A stretch of DNA of 55,259 bases from Verrucomicrobiota bacterium. Lineage in GTDB: Bacteria; Verrucomicrobiota; Kiritimatiellia; SS1-B-03-39; UBA6053. The notes under the pieces are model-generated. The model was given only the letters and a program-made list of their open reading frames with translations. It searched no databases and was not told the origin of the DNA. Location of the stretch: the NCBI GenBank assembly GCA_020831625.1, contig JAFIGD010000034.1, forward strand, positions 1 to 55,259. The letters are read 5' to 3'. A program made the position numbers and the translations under genes. Positions 35,655 to 44,519 of this stretch are shown here, piece by piece (position 1 is the stretch's first letter; each line of letters begins with the position of its first letter).

Positions 35655-38363
35655 CTACCACCGCTCCAGCGGATCGAGCAGCCCCGGCAGTTCCCGCGCC
35701 CAGTCGGGCCGCGCCAGCCGCTGTTCGGAAAGCCAGTCGGGAATCGGCCCGAAGGGATACCCCGCGTCCGGCACAAACAGTCCGATGTCACCCTGCGAAC
35801 GGGTGTAATCCACCTCCGCCACCCGGACCACATCGCTGCCGCCCCGCCGCACCCGCACCGGCACCCCGCTGCCGCCGTCCGCGGCTTCACCAAAAGTCAC
35901 CTCGAAATCGCCCACCCGCACCCCGTCCGGGATGCGCTCCACCGCCGGTGGATCGTCCCCCGGCCACAGCACCGTCACAAACCGCCCCCCCTCCCCGCGC
36001 GCGGTCCAGCGCACCCCCGCGGTCTGCTCGGGACTTCCATTGCTGTGCTCAAAATCAAAGCGCGAAAACGCCGCCCGCTCCGGGGCGATCCGGATCGCCG
36101 TGAACCGGTCCCCCGCCCGGACCGCCGCGCCCTGATCCTCCAGTTCCGTCCCCAGCACATGCGCGTTAAACGTCACATCCAGCGCCTCCGGCCCCGCCCA
36201 CGTGTCGCACAGCACCAGCGCGTCCCGCGACAACCCCTTCAACAACACCACCGCGCGCTGATAGCGGAGTTCCCCGTTCAGCTCATGCCGGTCCCAGCGC
36301 TGATCCCACTCCTCCGGCGGCAGTTTCGGCATCCGCCGCAACCGGCGGCTGCTCACCTCGCCCACCGCCACATCCGCGTGATCCGATGTCTCAAACGCGA
36401 TCAGCCGCTCATGCCCGTCCATCACCGCCCACGGCATGTCCGCCGTCCCGAACGAAAGGCGGTTGTGCATATGCTCCTGACCCGCCCGCGGGTTGTAGGA
36501 CACATGATGGTCCACCATCAGTGGCCGCGCATCCGCCGCCCAGTGCAGCGACAACTGATCCCCGTGGTAATGCCCCCGGTTCGGCCCCGCTTTAAAGGTC
36601 ACAAACGTCTCCCGCTCCGTGCCCGGACGGTTCCGCAAAATCACCCCGAACCCCGGAAACTCCTCCGAGGTCCAGGTTCTAGGATCCATTCCCCCGAGGT
36701 CCACCCGCGGCGGACCGCCCTGCGTCGGATGCGTGTCCCCGTGGGGAATCATCCGCCGATGCCGCCCGCCGTCCGGCTGGGAACTCCGCACCAGAAACGC
36801 CTCCCCCTCCGTAAACCGCTCCCAGGTCCGAAGATCAAACCCCAGACTCTCCCCCGCACTCTCCTGAATCCGCCCCCAAATCTGCAGCGCGTGCCGCTGA
36901 TAGCCCGGACACTCCTGCCCCGCCCCGCCCGGCAGGGTGATGCTGTGATGCAAATCCGCCCGCAGCGCCAGCTCCCCCAGCCGCCGGATCTCGTCGAACC
37001 GGGGATGCTCCCCCAGCCGGGTGAAGCGGAACAGCGGCCGCTGAATCACATCCGTCCAGAAATTCGGATTCTGAACCGACCAGCCGTACCACGGCGTGCC
37101 GTAATAATCCGGATCCAGCACCCCCTGCGACCAGACCAGATCCCCGAAATCCCCGCGCTGCCCCGTGCGCCCCCGGTCCTGACGCGCCTGCTGCCGCCAC
37201 ATCCCCGTCGGATTCACCTGATCCCCCACAAACGGATGCGGCAGCCCCGACGTCTGTCCCGGCTCAAACCCGTCCAGAATATAATGCCGGTTCAGCTTGT
37301 CCAGCTCCCCCATCGCCTGACGCATCACCAAACTCCGCACCGCGCCCGTCTCCCAGGCGTCCCGCGGCGCCGCCCGCAGCCACCACATCCGCGCCCCGTT
37401 GCGAATCCCCGGCATCACCAGCCGGAACGCGTCCCCCGCATCCGAAAGCTCCACTGCGATTTTCCCCTCATGCGGCCGGGTCCACTGCCCCGCCCGCACC
37501 GTCACCGCCCCCACCGCCAGCGCGTCATTCGCCGCCGCCGCCATCCAGCCGTCATCCATCGCCTGACTCCACCGCGGCAGCAGAAACACCAGCACGTCCC
37601 CCATCCGCGACTGACCCGGCCGCAGCGTGCCCGTCTGCACATTCGTGTTCATCGGCTGTCCCGCGCCCCCGCCGTGTTGCGTATACAAAGACTCCGCCGC
37701 TCCCCGGAACCCGTCACCCGCCAGCGGATCATATCCCCAGGCCGTCCCCTCCGGCAAATTCACCCGCTCCTCAATCTCCAGCATGTCCCGGCCCGGCCGC
37801 AGACGAATCCGCAGCCGCAGCGAACCGCCCCCCTCGAACCGATACGCCTGCAACAGCGTGATCTGCACCGGCCCCCGGCCCGACACCGTGAGTTCATACG
37901 ATTCAAGCGGCGGCGCGTTCCGCCAAAACCCTTCGCCCAGCCAATCCCCCTCCCGCAGACGGATTCCCGAAATCGGCGGCGGAGCCGCGCTCCCCTCCGC
38001 CCGCAGCGGCACCCGCCCCACAATCACCCCGTTCGTGAACTCCAACACGTCCCCGCTCTCCCGCAAGTGCAGGGTGTTTGCCGTCGGCTCCGGCCGGGCC
38101 GAAAACGTCACCCGGGCGTGATGCCCCCCAGCGACATCCGCCAAAATCCAGCGCTGAGCCCCGGACGGCGTTCGTTCCCACTGACTCGGAACCGCCTCGC
38201 CGTCCACCATTACCGCCCCCTGATGGTTCGCCGGACTCTCCACCCGCACCGGAGCCTGCTCCTGATCCGCCCGCAGCGGATTCCGAATCCACTGCTCCGC
38301 CCTTCCCTCACCGAAAGTCAAAGTTCCCAATACGATTCCGATCATGATTCGATATGAATTCAT
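35655..38363 (-). CDS. secreted heparinase II/III-like polysaccharide lyase candidate
   Basis: 902 residues with a signal peptide (SYRIMIGIVLGTLTFGEGRA). An N-terminal beta region is followed by an alpha-helical toroid (about 350-540) and a C-terminal beta domain carrying GHYHGDQLSLHWAADARPLM with VDHHVSYNP and HNRLSFG, the heparinase II/III family signature (H-x-H-x-D...D). The family degrades uronic acid-containing polysaccharides by beta-elimination. Substrate cannot be read here. Its stop lies 2 bp from the glycosyltransferase stop, convergent. A divergent promoter region separates it from the glycosidase-like gene. Confidence 0.78.
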   Translation of the reverse strand: MNSYRIMIGIVLGTLTFGEGRAEQWIRNPLRADQEQAPVRVESPANHQGAVMVDGEAVPSQWERTPSGAQRWILADVAGGHHARVTFSARPEPTANTLHLRESGDVLEFTNGVIVGRVPLRAEGSAAPPPISGIRLREGDWLGEGFWRNAPPLESYELTVSGRGPVQITLLQAYRFEGGGSLRLRIRLRPGRDMLEIEERVNLPEGTAWGYDPLAGDGFRGAAESLYTQHGGGAGQPMNTNVQTGTLRPGQSRMGDVLVFLLPRWSQAMDDGWMAAAANDALAVGAVTVRAGQWTRPHEGKIAVELSDAGDAFRLVMPGIRNGARMWWLRAAPRDAWETGAVRSLVMRQAMGELDKLNRHYILDGFEPGQTSGLPHPFVGDQVNPTGMWRQQARQDRGRTGQRGDFGDLVWSQGVLDPDYYGTPWYGWSVQNPNFWTDVIQRPLFRFTRLGEHPRFDEIRRLGELALRADLHHSITLPGGAGQECPGYQRHALQIWGRIQESAGESLGFDLRTWERFTEGEAFLVRSSQPDGGRHRRMIPHGDTHPTQGGPPRVDLGGMDPRTWTSEEFPGFGVILRNRPGTERETFVTFKAGPNRGHYHGDQLSLHWAADARPLMVDHHVSYNPRAGQEHMHNRLSFGTADMPWAVMDGHERLIAFETSDHADVAVGEVSSRRLRRMPKLPPEEWDQRWDRHELNGELRYQRAVVLLKGLSRDALVLCDTWAGPEALDVTFNAHVLGTELEDQGAAVRAGDRFTAIRIAPERAAFSRFDFEHSNGSPEQTAGVRWTARGEGGRFVTVLWPGDDPPAVERIPDGVRVGDFEVTFGEAADGGSGVPVRVRRGGSDVVRVAEVDYTRSQGDIGLFVPDAGYPFGPIPDWLSEQRLARPDWARELPGLLDPLERW

Positions 38364-38429
38364 CCTGTGTTCCTCTTAAAATTCTGAATTGAATTGACGT
38401 ATTTCGTTTCGTGCAACATACAAATAAAC

Positions 38430-40625
38430 ATGTTTCTTTCGCATTATCCATCTTTTTTTCGAACCGGTTTCCTGATCCTCGGGCTTTCGGCCGCGTCCGT
38501 AAACGCCCAGATGCGGATTCTCACGCCCGACCCGGCCGCCCGCATCACCGCCGAGGCCCGGCTCTCGCAGGACGGGCCGCCCGGCGTGCGCATCGTCACG
38601 CCCCGCAACAGCGGCGCCACCGGCGCCGTCGTGCTGCAAAACGCCCAGCGGCCCGTCGAAGCCCAAATCACCGAACTCCGCCACCACGCCGGCGGCCCGG
38701 CGTTTCCCGCCAGCCTCCTTCAGATCCGCTACGGCTTCAACGGCATGCACGACCAGCCGCAGTCAGGAAGCACCCAGGTCATTTGGATCACCGCAAATGT
38801 CCCTCACAATGCCCCGCCCGGCGACTACACCGGCCGCCTGCAGATTCCCGGCGGCGCGGCGGTTCCCGTCCGCCTCGAAATCGGCAAATGGATCGCCCCC
38901 CGTCCGAGCGACTACGGCGTCTGGCAAAGCTACCTCCACTCCCCCGAAACCATCTCCCGGCACTACAACACCACCCTCTGGTCCGACAAACACTTCGAAC
39001 ACATGGAACCCACCCTCCGTATGCTCGGACAACTCGGCAACCATGTCATGTACCTCAACACCACCGGACGCACCCACTTCGGCAATGAGCACACCATCAT
39101 CCGCTGGACCGGGTCCGGAAACAACCTCCAGCCCGAATTCAGCGCCCTCGAAACCTATTTCAGCCTTTGGGACCGCCATGTCGGGCCGCCCAAAGTGATC
39201 ATCGTCTACATGCAGGAGGCCCCCTGGTGGCGGAACACAAACGAGACCATCCGTGTCACCCGGGTCTCCCGCCCCGGCGACGCCGGCGGCAACGTCCTCG
39301 AACTGCCCCACTTTTCCGCGGAGGGACAGGCCCGGCTCTGGCGGCAGGCCTTCGCCGGACTCGTCCAGCGCGTCCGCGCCATGGGATGGGACGACACCAA
39401 AATTCTCATCGGCATGGTCGGGGATGAACGCTCCTTCCCCGAAGCCAAAGAAAAATTCTACAACGAGGCCGCTCCCGGCATCGCCTGGGCCACCTTCACC
39501 CACGGGCGGGGCGATCCGCGCATCCCCGACGACTGGGAGACCCCGCACACCCTCTCCGGCCTTGATTTCCGGTATGTCGAATTCCCCTACGCCCCCGCCC
39601 GAGGCCGCGGCGCCTCCTTTCCCGCCGACCCGCTCGACCGCGAGGGTCAGTGGCGCAACTCGTTTCCCTTCCTCACCTCCATGCGCCAAACCCAATACGA
39701 CAACACCGGACGGGTCGACAACGATCAACCCATGTACTGGCGGTACATGGCCCTCGCCTCCGCCTGGGCCGAATACCGCGGCTTCGGACGCATCGGGTTT
39801 GACTTCTGGTCCGTCGACGGTCCGCCGCTGATCGGCCGGTTCCACCGCTGGAACAACCTCTACCGCGACAACCCCCGCCACCTCGCCCAGCCCGGACCCG
39901 ACGGAGCCCTCTCCACCCAGGTCATCGAAATGGCCCGCGAAGGCAACACCGCCACCGAAGCCCTCCGCATGATTCACGACGCCCTCACCGTCAGCGGCCA
40001 GCGCTCCAAAGTCTCCGGCAACCTCCGGCGCGAGGCCCAAGCCGCCTACATGGCCTACTACGAGGATTTTCACAAAAACTGGACCCGCGACCGGAGCGGT
40101 CTGCACGACGACCTCGCCCGCATTGTCGGCACCGACTGGCAGACCCGGCTCCGGACCCTCTACGACACCGCCGGCGATGTCGCCGCCGCCCTCGGAACCG
40201 CCCCGGCCGTGTCTGCCCCCGCCGCCCCCGCCGTCCCGGCGGCACAGCCCCGTCCACAGCCCGACCGCCCCGCCGCCCGGCCCGAAATCGAAGGCGAACT
40301 CCGCACCTGGACCAGCGCCAACGGCCAAACCGTCGAAGCCGCCTACCTCGGCTACGAACGCGGGCAGGTCGGACTCCAGCTCGCCAACGGACAACGCACC
40401 GCCGTCGCCATGAGTTCCCTCTCCGACGACGACCGCGCCTGGGTCCGCAACGAGGCCGGCTTCCGCCAGTGGCGAAACCGCGAAGGCGTCGGCGTCGAGG
40501 CTCTCTTCATCGAATTCCTCGGCCGCGAAATCACCGTCGAAGCCCCCGACGGCCAACGCCACAACATCCCCGTCGACAGCCTCCACCCCGAAGACCAGGA
40601 CCACCTCCTCAACAATCTCTTGTGA
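38430..40625 (+). CDS. secreted glycosidase-like protein with two C-terminal SHD1 domains
   Basis: 731 residues. Signal peptide MFLSHYPSFFRTGFLILGLS, cleavage near ASVNAQ. The middle (about 130-520) resembles TIM-barrel proteins of the DUF4091/GH123-like group, with GVWQSYLHSPETISRHYNTT, IIVYMQEAPWWRN and IGFDFWSVDGPP, but the family is not certain. Residues 624-678 and 679-731 are two Sla1-homology (SHD1) domains (RTWTSANGQTVEA..., RQWRNREGVGVEALFIEF), which in PVC bacteria sit on secreted proteins. The ATG at 38430 precedes the signal peptide; a TTG at 38394 would add 12 residues and is unlikely. Confidence 0.72.
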   Translation: MFLSHYPSFFRTGFLILGLSAASVNAQMRILTPDPAARITAEARLSQDGPPGVRIVTPRNSGATGAVVLQNAQRPVEAQITELRHHAGGPAFPASLLQIRYGFNGMHDQPQSGSTQVIWITANVPHNAPPGDYTGRLQIPGGAAVPVRLEIGKWIAPRPSDYGVWQSYLHSPETISRHYNTTLWSDKHFEHMEPTLRMLGQLGNHVMYLNTTGRTHFGNEHTIIRWTGSGNNLQPEFSALETYFSLWDRHVGPPKVIIVYMQEAPWWRNTNETIRVTRVSRPGDAGGNVLELPHFSAEGQARLWRQAFAGLVQRVRAMGWDDTKILIGMVGDERSFPEAKEKFYNEAAPGIAWATFTHGRGDPRIPDDWETPHTLSGLDFRYVEFPYAPARGRGASFPADPLDREGQWRNSFPFLTSMRQTQYDNTGRVDNDQPMYWRYMALASAWAEYRGFGRIGFDFWSVDGPPLIGRFHRWNNLYRDNPRHLAQPGPDGALSTQVIEMAREGNTATEALRMIHDALTVSGQRSKVSGNLRREAQAAYMAYYEDFHKNWTRDRSGLHDDLARIVGTDWQTRLRTLYDTAGDVAAALGTAPAVSAPAAPAVPAAQPRPQPDRPAARPEIEGELRTWTSANGQTVEAAYLGYERGQVGLQLANGQRTAVAMSSLSDDDRAWVRNEAGFRQWRNREGVGVEALFIEFLGREITVEAPDGQRHNIPVDSLHPEDQDHLLNNLL

Positions 40626-40680
40626 CCCGTCACTCGCAATTCGACACTTGACACTTGCATGAGATCCGGCCGGATAATGG

Positions 40681-40716
40681 CTCTTAATCTTAATCGTAAT
40701 CGTAATCGTAATCCTA
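40681..40716. repeat. TTAATC/GTAATC hexamer repeat
   Basis: Third copy of the hexamer array (CTTAATCTTAATCGTAATCG...). Together with the next array it fills the 236-bp gap before the WYL regulator. Confidence 0.8.
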
Positions 40717-40729
40717 AGCTTTATGATTC

Positions 40730-40819
40730 CACATTCGTCACTCGTCACTCGTCACTCCACATTCGTCACTCGTCACTCCACATTCGTCACTCGTCACTCG
40801 CACATTCGTCATTCCTCAC
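40730..40819. repeat. tandem repeat with CATTCGTCACTCGTCACTC units
   Basis: Four imperfect copies of a 21-bp unit (ACATTCGTCACTCGTCACTC, variants) run up to about 20 bp before the likely -35 region of the WYL gene. CGTCACTC-type strings also occur at 40629-40637. Confidence 0.8.
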
Positions 40820-40826
40820 TTAAACC

Positions 40827-40856
40827 TTGCCCCGACACCATCCAGCGGCCTATGAT
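40827..40856 (+). promoter_or_regulatory. weak promoter of the WYL regulator
   Basis: TTGCCC (40827-40832), an 18-bp spacer and TATGAT (40851-40856). The ATG (40862) is only 5 nt after the -10 box, so the transcript would be leaderless. Confidence 0.35.
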
Positions 40857-40861
40857 CGGGC

Positions 40862-41884
40862 ATGAAAAAACCCGACCGACGCCCGCCTCCCTGCCGCTCA
40901 CAGTACACCCACCTCGTCACCATCGCCGAATGGCTTCGGGAAAACCGGTGTCCCGGACGGAACGGCATCGCCGAAAAGCTGGAAATCAGCACCCGCACCG
41001 TCTCCCGGATCATGGACACCCTCCGCGACCGCATGGGCGCGCCCGTCGCGTATGACCGCGTTAAAGACCGCTATTATTTAACCGAGTCGAGTTGGTTTCT
41101 CCCGCAGGTCGCCCTCACCGAAGGCGACCTCTTCGCCCTCCTCATCGCCCGCCAGTCCGTCGCCCAGTACCGGGGCACACCCGTCGAAAAAACGCTTGAA
41201 CGTATTTTCGACAAGATCGCCGGCGACCTCAAAGACCACATTTCCATCCACAACGACTACACCAACCGCGGGATCCTCAGCTTCGCCCCGTCGCCGGTTC
41301 TTCCCGTGCGGCCGGAAATATGGAATGTGCTTCTGAACGCCGCCCGCAAACAGCAGACCGTCCAAATCGCGTATCACAGTCTGCGCTCCTCGAAAACCGA
41401 CAAACGGCTCGTCGACCCGCACCACATCCTCAACATGCAGGGCGACTGGTATCTGTTCGCCCGGGACCACCGGCACAACGGCATCCGGCAATTCCAGCTC
41501 CACCGCATCCGCGCCGCCCGTCCCCGGAATCAATACTTCGAACCCGACCCCGGCTTCGATCCCGAAAAAATCATCCAAAGCAGTTTCGGAAGTTTCGCCG
41601 ACTGCGCCGACCTCGTCACCCTCCGGCTGCACATCCGCCCGCCGATTTCCGATCTACTGGCCGACCGGACCTTCCACCCGCAACAAACCGTTCAGAAACG
41701 CAAAACCGGATTCGAGATCAGCTTCCCCGTCAGCGCCGCCGGGGACAAGCCCTTTTTTCATGTCCTGCAATGGATCCTCAGCATGGGCCGCCACGTCACC
41801 GTCCTCGAACCCGAAGCCCTCATCCAAATCCACGCCCGGGAACTCCAAGCCGCCGCATCCCAGCTCCCGCCCGCAGAAAAATAA
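40862..41884 (+). CDS. WYL-domain transcriptional regulator upstream of the cas operon
   Basis: 340 residues. N-terminal winged HTH (HLVTIAEWLRENRCPGRNGI with AEKLEISTRTVSRIMDTLRD), a central region and a WYL domain (about 155-225) with IAYHSLRSSKTDKRLVDPHH and the conserved GDWYLFARDHRHNGIRQFQL, then a C-terminal WCX-like part (residues 245-335). WYL proteins often sense nucleic acids or oligonucleotides and control CRISPR-Cas or phage-defence genes. Its position directly before a cas operon on the same strand makes it a likely regulator of the locus. A palindrome lies 17 bp after the stop. Confidence 0.92.
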   Translation: MKKPDRRPPPCRSQYTHLVTIAEWLRENRCPGRNGIAEKLEISTRTVSRIMDTLRDRMGAPVAYDRVKDRYYLTESSWFLPQVALTEGDLFALLIARQSVAQYRGTPVEKTLERIFDKIAGDLKDHISIHNDYTNRGILSFAPSPVLPVRPEIWNVLLNAARKQQTVQIAYHSLRSSKTDKRLVDPHHILNMQGDWYLFARDHRHNGIRQFQLHRIRAARPRNQYFEPDPGFDPEKIIQSSFGSFADCADLVTLRLHIRPPISDLLADRTFHPQQTVQKRKTGFEISFPVSAAGDKPFFHVLQWILSMGRHVTVLEPEALIQIHARELQAAASQLPPAEK

Positions 41885-41900
41885 TTTCACTTTTTTCTCA

Positions 41901-41921
41901 GAGTGACACTATATGGCACTC
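41901..41921. promoter_or_regulatory. 21-bp palindrome, candidate operator
   Basis: The arms GAGTGACA and TGGCACTC pair as GAGTGnCA-N5-TGnCACTC (one mismatch per arm). It lies between the WYL gene stop and an extended -10 box (TGGTATAGT, 41927-41935), covering where a -35 element would be. Probable regulator binding site, unassigned. Confidence 0.5.
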
Positions 41922-41926
41922 ACGTG

Positions 41927-41935
41927 TGGTATAGT
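41927..41935 (+). promoter_or_regulatory. extended -10 box before the small acidic ORF
   Basis: TGGTATAGT (TG-N-TATAGT) 12 bp before the ATG at 41948. No matching -35 is visible, but the palindrome overlaps that position. Confidence 0.35.
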
Positions 41936-41947
41936 GGGCAAAAATCG

Positions 41948-42193
41948 ATGGACCAGAGCGGACAAGAAAATGAAGACCAAATTAACAAAGACCATCAGGG
42001 AATCTTTAAGCACAACAAGCCTAAAACCCCAAAACATTTTATCCTCAAAGATCTGGATTCCATACCGGATGACTCCGAGGAAAATCGAGACCTCAGCGAT
42101 GATGCTATCGCTGAATTTATGCGAGAAATTCACCTGGATCGTGTGGAGAAAAAACGGGCGGCCTTGCAAAAACAAGACCGCCCATCCCAATGA
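41948..42193 (+). CDS. small acidic protein of unknown function before cas3
   Basis: 81 residues from an ATG at 41948. Highly charged, with acidic stretches (SIPDDSEENRDLSDDAIAEF) and a basic C-terminal end (RVEKKRAALQKQDR); predicted partly helical. No similarity recognised. It could be an antitoxin, an anti-CRISPR-like regulator or a chance ORF. An upstream start at 41903 is possible but would lie in the palindrome. Lower GC than the WYL gene, like the cas3 side. Confidence 0.45.
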   Translation: MDQSGQENEDQINKDHQGIFKHNKPKTPKHFILKDLDSIPDDSEENRDLSDDAIAEFMREIHLDRVEKKRAALQKQDRPSQ

Positions 42194-42200
42194 TACAGAA

Positions 42201-42211
42201 CCTAGAATAGG
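42201..42211. promoter_or_regulatory. CCTA-N3-TAGG palindrome, copy 1
   Basis: CCTAGAATAGG, with flanking AA and TT extending the palindrome to AACCTAgaaTAGGTT. 85 bp upstream of copy 2 and just after the small ORF. Confidence 0.45.
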
Positions 42212-42265
42212 TTTCAATCCGCGGGGAAGTGTTGCCTCCCTGACAACAAAAACATAAAAGATCAT

Positions 42266-42293
42266 TTGACAAAGACAAGCTTATTCCTATTAT
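42266..42293 (+). promoter_or_regulatory. promoter of the cas3-led operon
   Basis: TTGACA (42266-42271) and TATTAT (42288-42293) spaced by 16 bp, with transcription starting around 42300 and cas3 starting at 42308. A short leader of about 8 nt results. Confidence 0.7.
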
Positions 42294-42296
42294 AGG
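42286..42296. promoter_or_regulatory. CCTA-N3-TAGG palindrome, copy 2 (over the -10 box)
   Basis: CCTATTATAGG spans the -10 hexamer (TATTAT) of the cas3 promoter. A protein bound here would block transcription, so this pair (see 42201-42211) is a candidate repressor site for the cas operon. Confidence 0.5.
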
Positions 42297-42307
42297 TTCT
42301 TACTTGG

Positions 42308-44515
42308 ATGAAAACGTACTTTGCACATACACTGAAAAACCACCCCAAGGAATCTTGGGAGGTATTGGAAACCCATCTCAGAGAGGTTTCAGAATTGGCG
42401 GGAGAGTTTTCAGAAGCATTTGGCGCGGCGGAATGGGCTAAGCTCGCAGGGGTTTGGCATGATTTGGGGAAATATTCGGATGAATTTCAGTATTACCTCA
42501 CGGCTCAGAACGACATGCATATTCAGGAGGTTGCGGGCAAAGTCGACCACACTACAGCCGGAGCACAGTTTGCGGTCAAAAAAATGGGCGTTCCCGGTCA
42601 TCTCTTGGCTTATTTGATATCCGGCCACCACACAGGTCTGATGGATATGTTCAGCGAACACGCATGTCTCGATGCTCGACTGAAAAAAGAAGTTTATCCG
42701 ACTCCAGGGGCTCCGGAAACCCTCTTAACTTCAACCATCCCTTCCCCGCCTTCGATCCTCATGCGAGCCCACCAAACAAAAGAATGTGGTTTCGCCGTCT
42801 CATTTTTCACGCGGATGCTTTTCTCCTGCCTGGTCGATGCCGATTTTCTGGCTACCGAACAGTTTATGAATCCCGGTCAAGCGGCCAGCCGACCGAAAAC
42901 TGAATCCGACATACTGAAACGAATGCTGGAGGCTTTGGACAAAAAACTGGAGGATTTTGAAAATCCGAAAACTCAGGTGGAGCAGGAACGGGCACATGTC
43001 TTGGAAGCCTGCAAAACAAAGTCATCCGAACCTCACGGTCTCTTTTCACTCACCGTACCCACGGGTGGAGGAAAAACCCTCTCATCCTTGGCCTTTGCCC
43101 TCCGGCATGCACTGCACAACGGCATGAGCCGCATTATTTATGTGATTCCATTCACATCAATTATCGAACAGAACGCCCAAGTTTTCAAAGACATTTTCGC
43201 GCAACTCGGTTCCGACCTTGTTTTGGAACATCATTCCAACACCCAACCGAAAGAAGAGACCGAGCGCAGTCGACTGGCTGCCGAAAACTGGGACGCCCCC
43301 CTGATTGTCACCACCTCCGCTCAATTCTACGAATCGCTCTTCGCCAATCGGACCTCGAAAACTCGTAAGCTTCACAATATTGCCAATGCGGTGATCATCC
43401 TTGATGAAGCCCAAACCCTCCCCGTCGATTACATTGCACCCTGCCTTGCAGCACTTCGGGAACTCACACAACGATACCACAGCACCGTTGTGCTTTGCAC
43501 GGCAACCCAACCCAGCATTCGTAAAACCGAAGATTTCCCCATTGGTTTGGAGGATATCCGGGAAATCATCGATAACCCGATCCGGCTGTATCATCAATTG
43601 CAACGCACAAAAACCGAATATGTCGGGATGGTGTCCGACCAAACACTCGCCGATAAACTGACCTCGGAAAAACAGGTGCTTTGCGTGGTGAATTCACGAA
43701 AACACGCGCAAACTCTTTTTCAGAAATTAGGGTCCGACTCCGCGCATTTTCACCTCTCCGCCCTCATGTGTCCCGCGCACCGCAGTAAGAAACTCGACAA
43801 GGTCCGCGAAAGACTGAATGAAACAAAACCTGTTCGTTTGATCTCCACTCAACTCATTGAAGCTGGGGTCGATGTCGATTTCCCGGTGGTATACCGTTCC
43901 ATGGCCGGATTGGACTCCATCGCCCAGGCGGCCGGAAGATGTAACCGCAACGGAAAAAATCCTGATCTCGGTAACGTGCTCGTATTTGACTCCGAACATC
44001 AGGCTTCGGAGAAATACTTTCGCGAAACTGCCAATATCGCCAAACAGGTTCTCGACATGGAACCGGATCCCCTTGGACTCTCGGCCGTGGAACGTTATTT
44101 CAACATATACCTCTGGCAACAGCGATCACGGTGGGATCAAAAAGACATTCTTGGTTTATTTAATCTCGGACAAACGAAGGACGCCCCCTATCTCTTCAAC
44201 TTCCGAAAGGCGGCGGAAAGATTCAAGCTCATCGAATCCGGCCAAATCACCGTATTTATTCCTTATGGAGATGAATCCAAACCGCTCTTCAAGGATCTCC
44301 GAAATTCGGCGGTTCCTTTGCACCGAGCACTTTGCAGATCTCTCCAACGCTATGCGGTCAACATCTACCCCAATCACTTTTACGCGAACGAACGCGATTT
44401 TGAAATGGTGCGGGAAGAATTCCCGGTTCTGCTGTGCCCGGAGCAACACTATTCCGAAGATTGCGGGCTCACGCTCCCAAACGAATCCACCCCAAACCCA
44501 ACCCTGATCATTTAA
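42308..44515 (+). CDS. cas3: Cas3 HD nuclease/helicase, type I-C
   Basis: 735 residues. Fused HD nuclease (His51-Asp52 in [26 protein letters not shown]) and superfamily 2 helicase: Walker [16 protein letters not shown] (Lys256), Walker [10 protein letters not shown], motif [11 protein letters not shown] and C-terminal motifs with [17 protein letters not shown] and RCNRNG. Cas3 is recruited to R-loops formed by Cascade and degrades target DNA from the nicked strand. The gene leads the effector block; cas5c starts 4 bp after its stop. Confidence 0.97.
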   Translation: MKTYFAHTLKNHPKESWEVLETHLREVSELAGEFSEAFGAAEWAKLAGVWHDLGKYSDEFQYYLTAQNDMHIQEVAGKVDHTTAGAQFAVKKMGVPGHLLAYLISGHHTGLMDMFSEHACLDARLKKEVYPTPGAPETLLTSTIPSPPSILMRAHQTKECGFAVSFFTRMLFSCLVDADFLATEQFMNPGQAASRPKTESDILKRMLEALDKKLEDFENPKTQVEQERAHVLEACKTKSSEPHGLFSLTVPTGGGKTLSSLAFALRHALHNGMSRIIYVIPFTSIIEQNAQVFKDIFAQLGSDLVLEHHSNTQPKEETERSRLAAENWDAPLIVTTSAQFYESLFANRTSKTRKLHNIANAVIILDEAQTLPVDYIAPCLAALRELTQRYHSTVVLCTATQPSIRKTEDFPIGLEDIREIIDNPIRLYHQLQRTKTEYVGMVSDQTLADKLTSEKQVLCVVNSRKHAQTLFQKLGSDSAHFHLSALMCPAHRSKKLDKVRERLNETKPVRLISTQLIEAGVDVDFPVVYRSMAGLDSIAQAAGRCNRNGKNPDLGNVLVFDSEHQASEKYFRETANIAKQVLDMEPDPLGLSAVERYFNIYLWQQRSRWDQKDILGLFNLGQTKDAPYLFNFRKAAERFKLIESGQITVFIPYGDESKPLFKDLRNSAVPLHRALCRSLQRYAVNIYPNHFYANERDFEMVREEFPVLLCPEQHYSEDCGLTLPNESTPNPTLII

Positions 44516-44519
44516 ACCC

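Noticed and set aside
35148-38357. A 1069-codon open frame antisense to the heparinase-like gene
   Set aside because: High GC removes stop codons on the opposite strand. The product is Pro/Arg-rich without domains, while the minus-strand frame has a signal peptide and family motifs.
41913-42257. Alternative frame overlapping the small acidic ORF
   Set aside because: Its start lies inside the candidate operator, composition is less protein-like and it runs across the first CCTA-N3-TAGG site.
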